A stretch of 64,000 nucleotides of DNA from Branchiostoma belcheri (taxonomy: Eukaryota > Chordata > Leptocardii > Amphioxiformes > Branchiostomatidae): contig NW_017803824.1 of NCBI RefSeq assembly GCF_001625305.1, positions 630,189 to 694,188 of the forward strand. The letters are read 5' to 3'. Within the stretch, counting starts at the first letter, position 1; every line of letters begins with the position of its first letter. Under the pieces are notes generated by a model. It was not told where the DNA came from, did not search any database, and was given only the letters and a program-made list of their open reading frames with translations. Below, in pieces: positions 25,171 to 37,700 of this stretch. The translations under genes and the position numbers were made by a program.

Positions 25171-25542
25171 ATCGTTATAAACTATTATATAGCACTAGTA
25201 TATAGCATACATGTGTCAGAAAAAAAGCCTATGTTGCATTACTTGTCTAAGTCAACAGCTATAGAGTTTCAGATTCAAGTTCTAAAGATTCAAGATTTGA
25301 GGCAAGATACGTGGATGCGATATACACTTGTCCAAGAATAATGTTGTAACGTATTGTTTCTACTGGGATGGCCAGGATGCTGATATTTGAAGGACTATGA
25401 AAAACAGGAAGCAGTATTTTATAGCTACTGTTGAATGATAGAAACAATGTTTATGTCTGTAACAAGTGTTACCAGAATGTTATATTGTATTGAAATAAGT
25501 CACTGTAATCATTGGAAATGATGTAAATTTTAAACGGAAGAA

Positions 25543-25548
25543 AATAAA
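25543..25548 (+). terminator. Poly(A) signal AATAAA, likely for AASDHPPT
   Basis: Canonical AATAAA about 800 bp after the AASDHPPT stop. It would give a 3' UTR of roughly 0.8 kb. Use is inferred from position only. Confidence 0.5.
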
Positions 25549-25569
25549 TCATAGCAAAGCATATTTTAC

Positions 25570-26790
25570 CACTGTCTGCTATTTTATTAAACTCCTTTCA
25601 CACAGCCTTTTATCAAGAATCGAATATACATTTCATTGTGCCATTCACAAGTCTTTACATTATATACAAACCATTTGAAAATCAAGTATCAATGTAACAA
25701 GTATCATCTGCATTGTAACAACTCAAGCGTTTCTTCCAATAACTTTCTAAGAGTTCTCAGACTAATGCATGATTCTGCAATACAGCCTTATACAAACATT
25801 CCATTTGGAAAACTACATTTCATTTTGAGTAGATATGACAATGCCTTTCTCTAAGTGCATAAACTATTCATACAAAATACATCATGCAAAAGCTTGAAAC
25901 CTACTACTATAAAATACCATGCGATGTTGACGTCAAATTTCTTAATATATACTATGGTTTATACACATACTGCATATCCTTGGCACATTGTATGTGCTTG
26001 ATGCACATTCTTAAACTATGCACCAACATTTTAAAAAGCAGCCTAAAATGCTCTATACAACAATTATAAAAAGCTTCATAATCCCATTTTGTAAAAATTG
26101 TATTGCCTCAATGCCTAAGAATAAGTCACTCTACAAGAAAATAGTCTATAGTTGCATTACAAAAACACCTAAATTTGTAGATCAGTACAATGTACATTTT
26201 ACAGATATAAGAACGTTTAAGTTGTCTCCTTTGATATCTTCATAATTATAGCTATCATGTTGCGGTACCAAATCTTAAATTTCTTCTTCGTAATTCACAC
26301 ATATTTGAAGTATTTCCTCTTTCAGGTAGTGGCCACACAAAGAACGATTTGTTGAAAGCCCAAATACACCATTCCCACGCTTCTACACTTTCTTCTAAAG
26401 CTCTCAGCTTTTGAACATTTATCCCCTATATTTCAGTGTAGGAAAGGCCTTAAAGCCAAGGCCCTATTATTTCTTGTCTGGTCAGTAGCTATAGTGGTCT
26501 GGTAAAGGCAGGTACAAACTGCTATAAGGCAAACTGTGATAGTACATTTCCTTCTGACTACTGAACTGTGCAAGCTATAGTGGCTTGTTTCAAGTGTAGT
26601 AGCTTGCAAATCTTAAGTGCTTACTATAGCTACATGTACATTGTAATTTGCATTTGGCAAGGCAAAAATTTAGCTATCTTCATCATCATTTTGGGCAAAT
26701 CAACTGGACTAAGTCTTAGCTCTCCAATTGCATAAAAGAAAATCTCAGTCAGTTGTAAGCTTTGGGCTCCCATTTGCTGATTGGTTCTGA
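25570..26790. other. Intergenic DNA, nothing recognised
   Basis: AT-rich region after the AASDHPPT poly(A) signal. Short open frames have no coding character. Confidence 0.5.
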
Positions 26791-26800
26791 GTACAGAGTG

Positions 26801-27164
26801 TAGTGGTGCATACCTAAACCCACATTTAGGTTCAGGTCCGGATTCAAGTCCAGAGGTTTAGGTTCAGTTCCGGACTTGTAAGTCCGGACCTAAACCCATG
26901 GCAATTTTGTCTGGGTGAAAATTTGGCCACATAACATGAAGGCCGGTATTTGATGATGCCCGATGGCAATGTTTTCTTAATTTTGCAGCAAAGATTTTGC
27001 AATCTACGGAAGGTTTTAGGTGGTTTGGAAAAAAAGGGGTATGTGAAATGGTATTTTATGGTAATAAGTCCGGACTCGGTTCTTGACTTTTAGTTTTTTT
27101 TGGACTTGAACCTAAACATTCTTTAAGTCCGGATCCAAGTCCAGTGAACCGGTATGCACCACTA
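26801..27164. mobile_element. Complete hAT-like non-autonomous element with 8-bp TSD
   Basis: Terminal inverted repeats TAGTGGTGCATACC / GGTATGCACCACTA; ACAGAGTG flanks exactly at 26793-26800 and 27165-27172. Inside, TCCGGAC/GTCCGGA motifs repeat in both orientations. 364 bp. Confidence 0.87.
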
Positions 27165-27263
27165 ACAGAGTGTGTATTATTCTTGCACCTGCTACAGTTT
27201 ATCTTCAAATAAACAACAGGGATGTAACTGAATGTTGCTGTTGATGTTTTCCCCCCTTTCAGA

Positions 27264-27695
27264 CCCACTCAGATTTCTACGTCAGCGATGCAGGCCCCGA
27301 ACGGACTTATTTCTAATCCTGCTAACGACCGTTGCTGTTTTCCGAGGCCCCCGATTTTCCACGCAGACCCTTTTAACGGCGTGCTTATGTGGTGTCTAAA
27401 CGAGGGAGGCGGGCAGCGATGTTTTGGTGGGGGCCCCTCTCCCCAGACAACACAGCCGGGTCTGTGCTATTTCACCGGCACATTCTTGTGTGGAGACACA
27501 GAGTCTGCTGGGGCATCCGGATCCAACGGTGTTTCCACCCTAATGGAGTGGGAGAGGCTCTTGCGAGGGACGGGCCGCCGGGTGCCTTATGGCGCCCTCG
27601 ATGAAAAACGCTTTCGATCAACGCTCGCAGGGCGTAAACTTCATCCCCGGGGGCATCGTACTGCGACCGACTGTAGCAGTTTTGACCAATTGTAG
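27264..27695 (+). CDS. GC-rich ORF of unknown status
   Basis: A strong acceptor-like tract (CCCCCCTTTCAG) precedes an open frame whose first ATG is at 27288 and which stops at about 27695 (135 codons from the ATG). The stretch is GC-rich with CpGs, unlike its surroundings. The product, with pieces such as NDRCCFPRPPIFHADPFNG, resembles no family I know. It may be a terminal exon of a small gene, a mobile-element fragment or non-coding. Confidence 0.2.
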   Translation, partial: PTQISTSAMQAPNGLISNPANDRCCFPRPPIFHADPFNGVLMWCLNEGGGQRCFGGGPSPQTTQPGLCYFTGTFLCGDTESAGASGSNGVSTLMEWERLLRGTGRRVPYGALDEKRFRSTLAGRKLHPRGHRTATDCSSFDQL

Positions 27696-28239
27696 CGACG
27701 GATGGAACATATTGTAACGGAATGAAGACGTCTGCACGCTACAATGTCAAGTACCTGAACTTTTCAGAGGAGTTGACTGACGACGTCGTTTGCTTTGACA
27801 GAATTTCGCTTTTTTAGGAAACACATGCCAAAATACGAGCCAGACCATAACATTTTTCACTCAAACGCCCCCTCCTAAAGAGGTTAACTCGAAATAAGAA
27901 AGAGATGGTTCAACGTCCCTGGAGTTCAGGTGAAAAGGCACGAATTGTCTAGAGTATAAAGTCCACTTTTGCCTTATCTTCGATTTAGGGCCAGTCGTTT
28001 TCGCGAGGATTGGTACAATTGGTCCAAGTTGGCACTGTATCTTCTGTTGTTGTCAGAGCCTTAAATCTGGATTTGCCGTGTCATGCCTTAGTTCTGCCTC
28101 CATCAACACAATTCCCTATGATCTTCTGCAAAGAGACACAGCTGGGGTACAATGCTGCTACCTCTCAGCACAAGTACATGTACAGTAGCTTAATGGTGCA
28201 GCAATGCCTCCTATCTAGCAAACACAGAACTGCTGCTAA

Positions 28240-28400
28240 ACTCACGAAAACAGTTACTCATGCAACTGGACAGATTTTGAAAACTGTCAGATCTTTCAGG
28301 TAGCATCTGCTCTCTTTTCATCGATGACTATCCAATTGCTTTAGTAACTGTTTTCTTGTGTATTTCATTACCTGGACATCTAAACCTTCATCGACTGCAT
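28240..28400. repeat. 'CTGACCGTTTCC' repeat, inverted pair
   Basis: AACAGTTACTCATGCAACTGG...TTTTGAAAACTGTCAGA is followed by CCAATTGCTTTAGTAACTG...TTACCTGGACATCTAAACC in opposite sense. Confidence 0.6.
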
Positions 28401-28627
28401 TAATAACTGTAGCTATACAAACATACATTTTGGCACTGACCAGAGGTCTGGAGGTATTTCCTGATTCTTGTTTGTTACTTGGCCATGGTAAGTCTTTCAA
28501 GTTTTCTAACATCTAAATCAAACACTGAGTAATCTCAAAGCAGGCAGTCTGCATCTGTAGCGATGGTACTGCAGCACCACCTAGAGGGTAGTTGTAGAAC
28601 TGCAGGCAGATGCTTGAATCTTGAACT

Positions 28628-28724
28628 TTACGAAGCCGTTTGCTTGGACTTCCAGAAATTGACAGCGATGTCAAAGTACTCCTGGGACAGCCAGAAACAC
28701 TGCCGTGGGTTGATGTGGGCAGAC
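28628..28724 (-). CDS. VWA3B: VWA3B exon 35, C-terminus
   Basis: 97 nt ending at TAA 28630-28628. Encodes SAHINPRQCFWLSQEYFDIA and VNFWKSKQTAS. No AATAAA was found on this strand in the following kilobase, so the 3' end is not placed. Confidence 0.9.
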
Positions 28725-31700
28725 CTGCAAAGAACAATAAAAACGTAAAGTGAAATAAAAATATTAAACACTTTTTGGATTGAATCTCATGGATGTCAGA
28801 AGTATGAAGTGATAATGGTCTGATCATGACTTTCAGTACAAATCATACCACAGTCAAATCATCTGACGTAAAGCCAGAGGTTCTGTGTTTGAGGACAGCC
28901 ACAACTTGAGCACATTAAATTCCTTACTTTTCTAAAAAGAGCAGGGGTCCATCCTGGTGTGAGTGATACAAACCTTACAGTCCAGTTTCATCCAGCTTGT
29001 ACTTACTGTACAAAACTGTTATGTTATGTCTCATTATACAAAAGAAACAAACAAAAAAACATGTCTACTTACGTTGTCCCATTGCAGAACTTCACCACCA
29101 GTTTCTGCCCGTTGGTTCCGGTGATCCAGCCGGGCAGGTAGACGAGGGCGACGGGGTCGGCCACGGCGAGAACACGGTCTCCCAGCGCCAGCGCGTGCCG
29201 CTTGGTGAAGGCTCCGAAAATGCAGGAGGAGCTCTGGACCTGCAGGGACTCGTCCGCCCACTGCACCACGTACTGACGGCCGTTACCTACTCTCTCCTTC
29301 ACAGTTCCTGGGGGAATGAAGGAGTGAATGATTGAATGAATAGATGAATGAATGAAGGCTATGCAGGAGGAGCTCTGGACCTGCAGGGACTCGTCCGCCC
29401 ACTGCACCACGTACTGACGGCCGTTACCTACTCTCTCTTTTACAGTTCCTGTGGACAGGGATGGATGGATGAATGAATTAATCAGTCTGTGTACCAGACA
29501 CGTTTAAGTGGTAATAATCTGTATCAGTGGTCTATTTCAGGACTGCAAGTAGGACAAATCATTGCAAATCGAAATTCATCTTTCTGTAAAATTCAAATGT
29601 AGTATATACTTACAAAGTACATAATGACACTATAAACCATTTCTTTTTAGTTCTGTCTCTCTTTTCCCAATGGTTTCTTTTGAACTCAGTATGATTTAAC
29701 ACATCATCATGTTAAAGTTCTTTTGAAAACCCAGAGAAGAGAATATTTTGTTTCAAACAGTAATATAATTGTATTTTTTTTTTACCTAGTTTGCTTGCTG
29801 CACAAAGAGATCTTATTATACAAAACTCATTTGCAGATTTGCCAAATATTTGGATCTGCTGTGAGAACAACAAAAACAACCGCAGACTTACCCAAATGGT
29901 ACGCTCCGTCGCTGTCGTCCCTAGCGACCACGGCGTGCCCCACCCAGCTGTCCTCACACTGCAGGATGTACGCCACGTCCTTCTCAAACTTCTCAGCTGT
30001 CATCTTGTACACCTCCTCACGTGGCACCTGGAATTGATTTTGTTGAAGAGGTTCATCACTCACATACAGTTTAACTGTTAGTAGTATTCATCAATCAGTG
30101 ACTTTTTTAAAAGGTAGCAAACACGTACCTCCAAATTTTCATCGTCTACTGTAGGTCTTGCTCATGGAGTGACCTAATCTTGTGTTCTTGCGAGACTAGG
30201 TCACTCCATGATCAAGACCTATCACTATTATAGTGGATGTCAAAAATTTGGAGGTATGTGTTTGCTACCTTTAAAAACATTCACTGCTTGATGAATATTC
30301 TACTTAAAGCTATTGATTTGATTTGATTTATTGAAATTGCAACAGTACAACACACTGAAGACTGAAAAGGCCTGATTAAAAAGGGCAATGCATTGCAGGC
30401 CCTCAATGGTCTAAAGTTCTAGCTGAGAGAAGTTCTTAGTGTTGGATCTAAAGTTTTAACTTGAAACATAATGATGATACCTTAGCCTCAGCACCGTCGT
30501 AGTAGCGCACCACAGTCCACAGGTCAGGCAGGACCTCCAGCACCACTCCAGGAGCGTAGCTGAAGGAGTAGCTCGGGTGCAGGCCGATGATCGGGTCTCC
30601 AGACTGTCGGTCAGAGAAGGAATATCAGATCAGTATATGTACAGTCAAACCTGCCTAACAGTAAGTGGTCACCTGGCCTGTCCATTCTCTGATATCATCC
30701 TTCCATCTTTTCCATTGCCTATCTCTCTTTTTTCCTCCATGTACTCTATCTTGCATAATATTACTTATGGCCAGTCTTGATGACAGACATACTGCTTCAG
30801 TTTTCATTTCTTTACTACGGCCATCGTATGGAGTTTTGCTTGACTCTATTCCATACTTCATCGTTAGTTAAAAACCTTCGCACACACAACATCTCAATTT
30901 TTGGGCATCCCTTGGGCCACACATCTGTGCAAAATACAGATAATACAGGGGGCTAGTCCCGAGTGAGTGACTGGTGAAAGCACAAGTTTCATTTCACAGT
31001 AAACACCAGGCATTTTGTGCAGTAACTGTCTCACCTGTATGATGTTGTTTGCATCGTCCTCATCAGTGATGATGTCCTCCCTGAAGATCCTCTCCATGTC
31101 CCCCACACTGTCCTCAATGTAGTAACTGTCATCGCCCAGGGCTTGTTTCACCGTTCCTGCAGAATAAAACACGTTTGGGATTGTGTTCTCTATACAAAAG
31201 TGCCACTGACATTGGTTAAATATAGCGGGCGAGAAGCGGGCGAGAAGTCAGAAGCTCCAAGGAAGGTGTTTGATAGACACTGAAATGTAAGCAGGTGAGA
31301 GTCTTTTCTGGTCATGTAAACACAAAACCCAATATCTTGAGAAATTGGAAATTTCAGACTTCCAGGAAAGTGATGTTTCTTGTGAATGAATTATATTATC
31401 ATGATCGTGGGGAAATACCAGATTAAATGATACATTATAGAATTGATTATTACTCATAAGATCATATTCCAATTTGTCCAGGCAATTGTCTCTAATAAAG
31501 TACTATGCACTGTCTTTGGTGATGGCCTCGAACACTTTTTGGATTCCAAAAATATAGAAAGTTGAAAAGTTTAAAAAGTGCATCCTTAAGGTAGTTGTTT
31601 TGTTATTACAGGAAGAAAATGCTGATATTCTAAAAAGGGAAAAAAAATAACGAAAATGTGAAGTTGAAAAAACAGTACAGGGATGCCCCCTACCTCTGTA

Positions 31701-34700
31701 GTACCATCCCTCGTCGGACCACCTGGCCAGAACCTCCTGCCCCGGCCCCAGCTTGGGCAGACTGTGTCTCGCCACGGCTGCCCTCTCAGCAACGACCTCT
31801 GGCGGCTTGCGTGAGAACAGCAGCCCTCGGTCACCCTAGAAAAGACAGCAATGGTTATGACAATGTGTAATCAAGGATGTTCTATCAGAAGGACTGACAA
31901 CAACATTTCCTTTCTGCAATGTTCGTAGAGGGTGTGAAAATTTAATTCACAGGTCACCTGAGTGCCAAAGACACTCATGTGCATGAATCCCATGCCAGCG
32001 TGCTAGCATCTTCCCTTTGTAATCAAGGTTGTAGAATGTCCTTGGTGTAATGTACTCATGAACTAACAAGAGCCTACCTAACTCCTTATACATTTGTACA
32101 ACAGTTACTACAGAAAATACAGATAAAGACATTCTCCTCATCAATGATATAAACTATTCTTTCAACACTTTCTGTATACTGGCAACTCTTTTAAATTACT
32201 ATCATGGTTTATGTTTCATACCATGATTACACAGTACACATTCCTGGCGACCTCATACCGCATCTTACCACCCAGGGCATACAACCATGCCAATCAACTG
32301 AAACACAATCTCTGCCCACTCACTTCTGATCCTCAATACTCAGTACAAGATACATACAAACTCCTCCTAAACCAGGGCCACCCCAAACAATACTTCTGTC
32401 TTGAGAGGAAGTTCTTTTTCCTTACCTGAGTGACTAGGACTGACTCGTTGCCCTGTGGGTCCATGTGCATCGACACTTTCGTCTCTTCTGCCTCGCTTGC
32501 CTCCTTAGTTTTCTCTTCCTCCGTCTCTTCTTTCTTTCCCTCACTCTTCTGACTGCCCTTTGTACTGTCCTTGTCCTTGTCCTTATCTTTATCCTCTCCT
32601 TCCTTCTCTACATTCTTCAGCCACTCTTGAACTTTCTCATGTTTCTGATGACAGAAATTGAAAAAAAAAGCACAAGTGTTATTATTGCTTGTTAGGCCAC
32701 ACTCATCTAATTTGTTGGTTCTCGGATTCACCTCTCCATTTTTTCTTGATTTGCAGAAAAAAAAAAGATGATTCTGGTTCTGATATTTGGCCCCCAACAG
32801 TTGAGGAAAGTCCTTTTCTTCCTAGTTCTTACAGTTTTTCCATCTATCAATGAATGCAGTGGTTTGATTAAAAGTTAAAAATTTATTGTTTGAATATTAA
32901 CTTAAAGTTAAACCCAGCCTTTTGTGTTGACAATGATTAATAATAATTAATGTTTTTCCTTAATCACACACAAACCTTGTTGATCTCATAGTATAGTTCA
33001 TATGAGAGGAAGTACACGGATAGACTTACCTCCTGATCATTGTCCTCTTCAACGTTCTCTAAGTCACCTTCTGTTGGTGGCTTGTGATCCACTTGTGGTT
33101 CGGTGGCTTGTGATTCAGGTTTAGGCTCTGGCTCTGGTTTGTTCTTCACTGCTTCGGAGAGTTTCTGTAGTTCTTGTTGGATAGCCTAAGAAGGGAAAAT
33201 CAAATCATTATAAATTCCAGTTACCAAATTGGTGGTTATGCATTCTGTATGTTTACATGATGTTCTGACTATACTATAGCTGCAGAAGAATGTGAACAAT
33301 AGCTACACTATTGAAAAGTAGAGTGGCTGTCGTGGCTTGATAATGAACCTTGAAAGCAGCTAGCTACTTTACTTTATGCTGTAAATCTATTCTGGGAGGA
33401 ACTAGCTGGATGGGTGGTTTTGGGTTGGTTGGATGGGTAGATGGGTGGGGTGGGTGAGCAAGTTAGTAGGTGTTTGACCGTCATTTGGGTGGTGCGTGGG
33501 TGCATGGGTGTGTTGACTGTGTTTGGCTTTGGCTGGAGGGGAGCAACTTTACCACTGGTCTTACCCAGAAGTCCAAATAGCAATTCTGGTAGAACTTCCA
33601 GAGGCGAGAACATTAGGGATGACAAAAGCTGACATGAGTATATAGAGATTCCTAACTCACATAAACTAATACCCTTCCACTTTATACCTGTAAGAATGGA
33701 TTATCATTCATACAATTGTATGGCTTAACATATGGCATAACCAGTATAGTTTATGTTTGACCATGATTACAGTACACATTCCTAGCAACTTCACACCACA
33801 TCCCACCTGCAGAGCCACAATCCTGTCAATCAAGTCAAACTCAAACTCACTTCCAATCCACACTGCTCAGGACAACATACATACAAACTCCCCTTAACAC
33901 CACCCAAAACAATACTTCCATCCCAAAACTAATAATGAACATCCTTACCTTCTGTTGCTCCAGCTGCTGCTCCTGTTGCTCCTGCAGTTTCCTCTGCAGA
34001 TCCTCCAGAGTCTTCTGGTGGCTCAGAATCTCCTCTATCTTCTCATCGCTGACCCTTGGTGTGGTGGGTTTGCATGCTCGGGAGGGTGTTCTGGAGCTGG
34101 ACATCTCGGTGGACCCTGACTCAGAACCTGTTGGTATCCAATCGAAAAAGAAACTCTACTGATAAAGCCATTACCCTTGGTGGACGTACCAACCACTAAG
34201 TATCTGATACCAGCCCAGAAAAGAACAAGAAACAGTCATGCCTCAAATATCAGAGTTATCAACCAAGAATTGAGGTATTCAAAAACTTGTATTTCCCCAG
34301 AACTATTGAAGACTGGAAGTCGTTGCCACTAAACACAGATGGAGCATCATCACTAGAAAGCTTTAAACAACTCCTGCAATCAAATGTGCAAAGATTGAGT
34401 GTAACAAGCCGTTCGGTGTGATATAGCTAGCTGCCGCCGCACCGCGTGCCTGCGAAGCTGGTGTGTTACACCGAAGGGCAGTTATACTGGCTATACAGAG
34501 ACAGAACCCTCAGAGCTCAGGACATGCCATGATGAAGCATGCTGTAGTAAGATTAACAGTCCGAATTGTGGCAAGAAAATTCTGTCTGTCCTTGGTGCTG
34601 AAAGTGGTATCCAATCAAACTTAAGTCCCTCATCGTGTTTTCTATGGTAACCAAAATAACCAATACAATTTTCTGGGTTTTCATACTTGTTTTCCTTTTT

Positions 34701-37700
34701 GTACAATATCCAGGAAAGAGATGTTTGATTTATTACTTCATAATATATACATACTTATATGTGTATAACAGTATAACATCTGTGTCCATAATATCACCAG
34801 GGTCCATAATATCGCCACCTTGAGAAATAGTGTGCTTAAAGATATTTTTACTGCAACATACTTTTGGTATGCACTCCTTCACACCTCAAATGTACATACC
34901 TAGGCTATTTTGCAGTAAAAACATCTTTAACCACACTGTTTCTCAAGGTGGCGATATTATGGACCCTGGTGATATTATGGACACAGATGTTACAATATGC
35001 AGTCTATGTGCCCAGAAGGCAACTGACATGGCTATGACAGGAAATTGAAGACAGGAAATGAGATAACCTTTTCTGGGACCTTTGACATCATTTCCTATCA
35101 GTACTGGTATCCCTGTTGTGAGTAGCATGTGGAAATAATTATGGAAACATAAGCAAAAACAAACATACAAACATACACAATAAAAACAAAACCTCCCGTA
35201 GCCACGTTTTTGAGTGTGTGTGTGGTGGGGGGGGGTTCTTCCCACAGCTTGAGGGACCAGCCTATGGCACAAGGTTCCTAGGGGGGGTCCGGGGGCATGC
35301 TCCTTCAGAAGATTTTGAAAAATGAACCTTCTGAAATGGCATCTCCTGCATTTTTGAGAGGATTTCAAAGAAAAAAATCAGAGATAACTTTTTATTCAAT
35401 GACAAGGTAGGCAGTTTTTATACGATTCCAGCCCCTAAAAATCTTTGACCTTAAGATAAAAAGTGGACCAAAAAGTGGACCTTTGAGCCTTGTGGGGGGG
35501 TTGGTCCGAACACTCATGATACACTTAATACATGTAGGTAAAAAGTAACTCCAAACCTGAGTAACTTGATTCAGTCTTCTCGCTGTCTACTTTCTCCTCC
35601 TCAGAGCTGCTAGTCTCCACGTGTCCTGAGTCCTCGTTACTGATGTGTTTCTCCTCCTCCTCCTCCTTCACTGGGGTTGGCTGTCTCTGCACTATGTCTA
35701 CACTGGGACTGTGTGTGTGGAAAAGAACAGGAAAATTTGTATCAGTATTCTGTATCTGTATCATTCTGTATCTGTATACTAGACTGTATAACCGCTCGTC
35801 GGCATTACACACCAGATAAGGGTGGTAGACTTCACCCCCTTACCCAGACTGCTTTGAAACCCTTCTCATCTTTGGGTAAATGTGTCTATACTGGGACTGT
35901 GCGGAAAACAACAGGAAAACAAGGCAATCAGAGATGGCAGACTCCATAGCCAATCCTGATTTGTCCCTGCAGTTCCAGTGCAAGCTGCTAGGGGGACCAA
36001 CCTCAAGTTACTCCTTTCTTCACATCTACCACATAAAATTTGTGACGGTAGCATAGCCAGAACAAAAGATATCTGCTGCAGTACCATAACAAGCCACCAT
36101 GTGTCCCAAAATCTGATCATTTCAAGGTCTCATGAACACCTACCCACCTACTAAATATCAACTTGACGACAATCCATGTAATTACGTAATGACAGTGTTG
36201 AAAACAAAACCCTGGTGAAGCTAACAAATAAGTTGACCCTCACATTTCATAGTTGATCTGCTGTGCATCCTTGATGTAACGACAGGCAAACACGTATCTG
36301 GACTTGGGGATCTTCATGATGCCCTTTCTCAGAGAAGTCACCTACGGGAGGGAGTGACAAACATTTAAATAAGAAAATAAATATCAAAATGTTAATTGAA
36401 AATAAGGAAGTTAACAATTGTTATCAGTATTTGCATATTGGGTTATTGTCAAAGATCAGTTACTCAAAATAGCGTAGTATTTAGTCTGTAGCTATGTAGA
36501 ACTTCTGTATATTATCATGTAAACGATGTTCCATGTACGTTCCATGTATTTGATATTGTATCATCTTTATGAAACAGTATCTCGATACATACAACTTATA
36601 AGCATTACTGTAGACATTAGAGTTGATATCAGCTAGATAATTTATGTAGTGTACCTTTTCACCCTTGTCCTGCTGGACTTTTTTACACAATATTTTCAAG
36701 TAATTTGAAGTATTAATCTGGTTACAGACCCTTGACTTTTTTGCCCCGCGGTGGCGAAGTTACTTGTGCATTTGTTGCATTTCGCTGCGATGTGATGCGT
36801 TGCACGAGAAACACTCCCAAATCGTACATACACAGGCAACCCATATATATATATGGGTCCCGCAAGACAAGGGTAAAGAGCTTGCCATACATTGTACCTG
36901 TTACAATAAAATTGACTTTACTTGACTTTTTACTTTGCGAAGAAGCACCACCTACCCTTTTCTTGTCAAACTGCAGGATGGTGTAGAACTTGGCCTGTAC
37001 CTCCCTTCTCCGAGGTGTCATCTGTACGATCCCCGGCACCCAGCACTCCAGGTCCTCTTCTGTGGTGGTCTTAACCAGCACAAAATCTCCAACCTAACAA
37101 ATGGAAGAAGACTTCTGTTAGAATCAACAGCCTGTGTTTAGCATTCACGACCTTCCCCCGAATTCGTTCCTGAACACCAACCGACCAAGTTCGGCTGAAG
37201 TTCAGGAGTACACTGACCAGATTTTATATAGGAATTAAGATGAAGTTGAGTTAAATTGGACTCAAATTTGCCCCCCGGAACACAGCCTGAACAGACTAAC
37301 AGTCTGAATTATGGTGAGACAATATGTACCTGTCCTTGGTGCTGAAAGTGTTATCAGCCTGTCAATAAGACTTGTGCCTGTACTGAGAAAGCCTTTACCA
37401 GTGTGATGTAAGCACGAGGATAACAGTCTGATATGGAGGGATATTCTGTGCCTGTCCTTGGTGCTGAAAGCATTATCAGCTTGCCAGTAAGACATGAAAC
37501 TGTACTAAGAAAGCCCTTAGCCTTACATGTACCCTTAGCTCAGGGGCCTGACCACTGGAAGGCTTCTAAAAGCCTTGTGTACCAATCAGATTAACAGCAG
37601 GAGAGCAATTGTATCTGTCCTTGGTGCTGAAAGTGTTCTCAGCTTGTCAGTAAGACTTGTAACTGTACTCAGAAGGCCCTTTCCCTCAGCTCAGGGGTCT

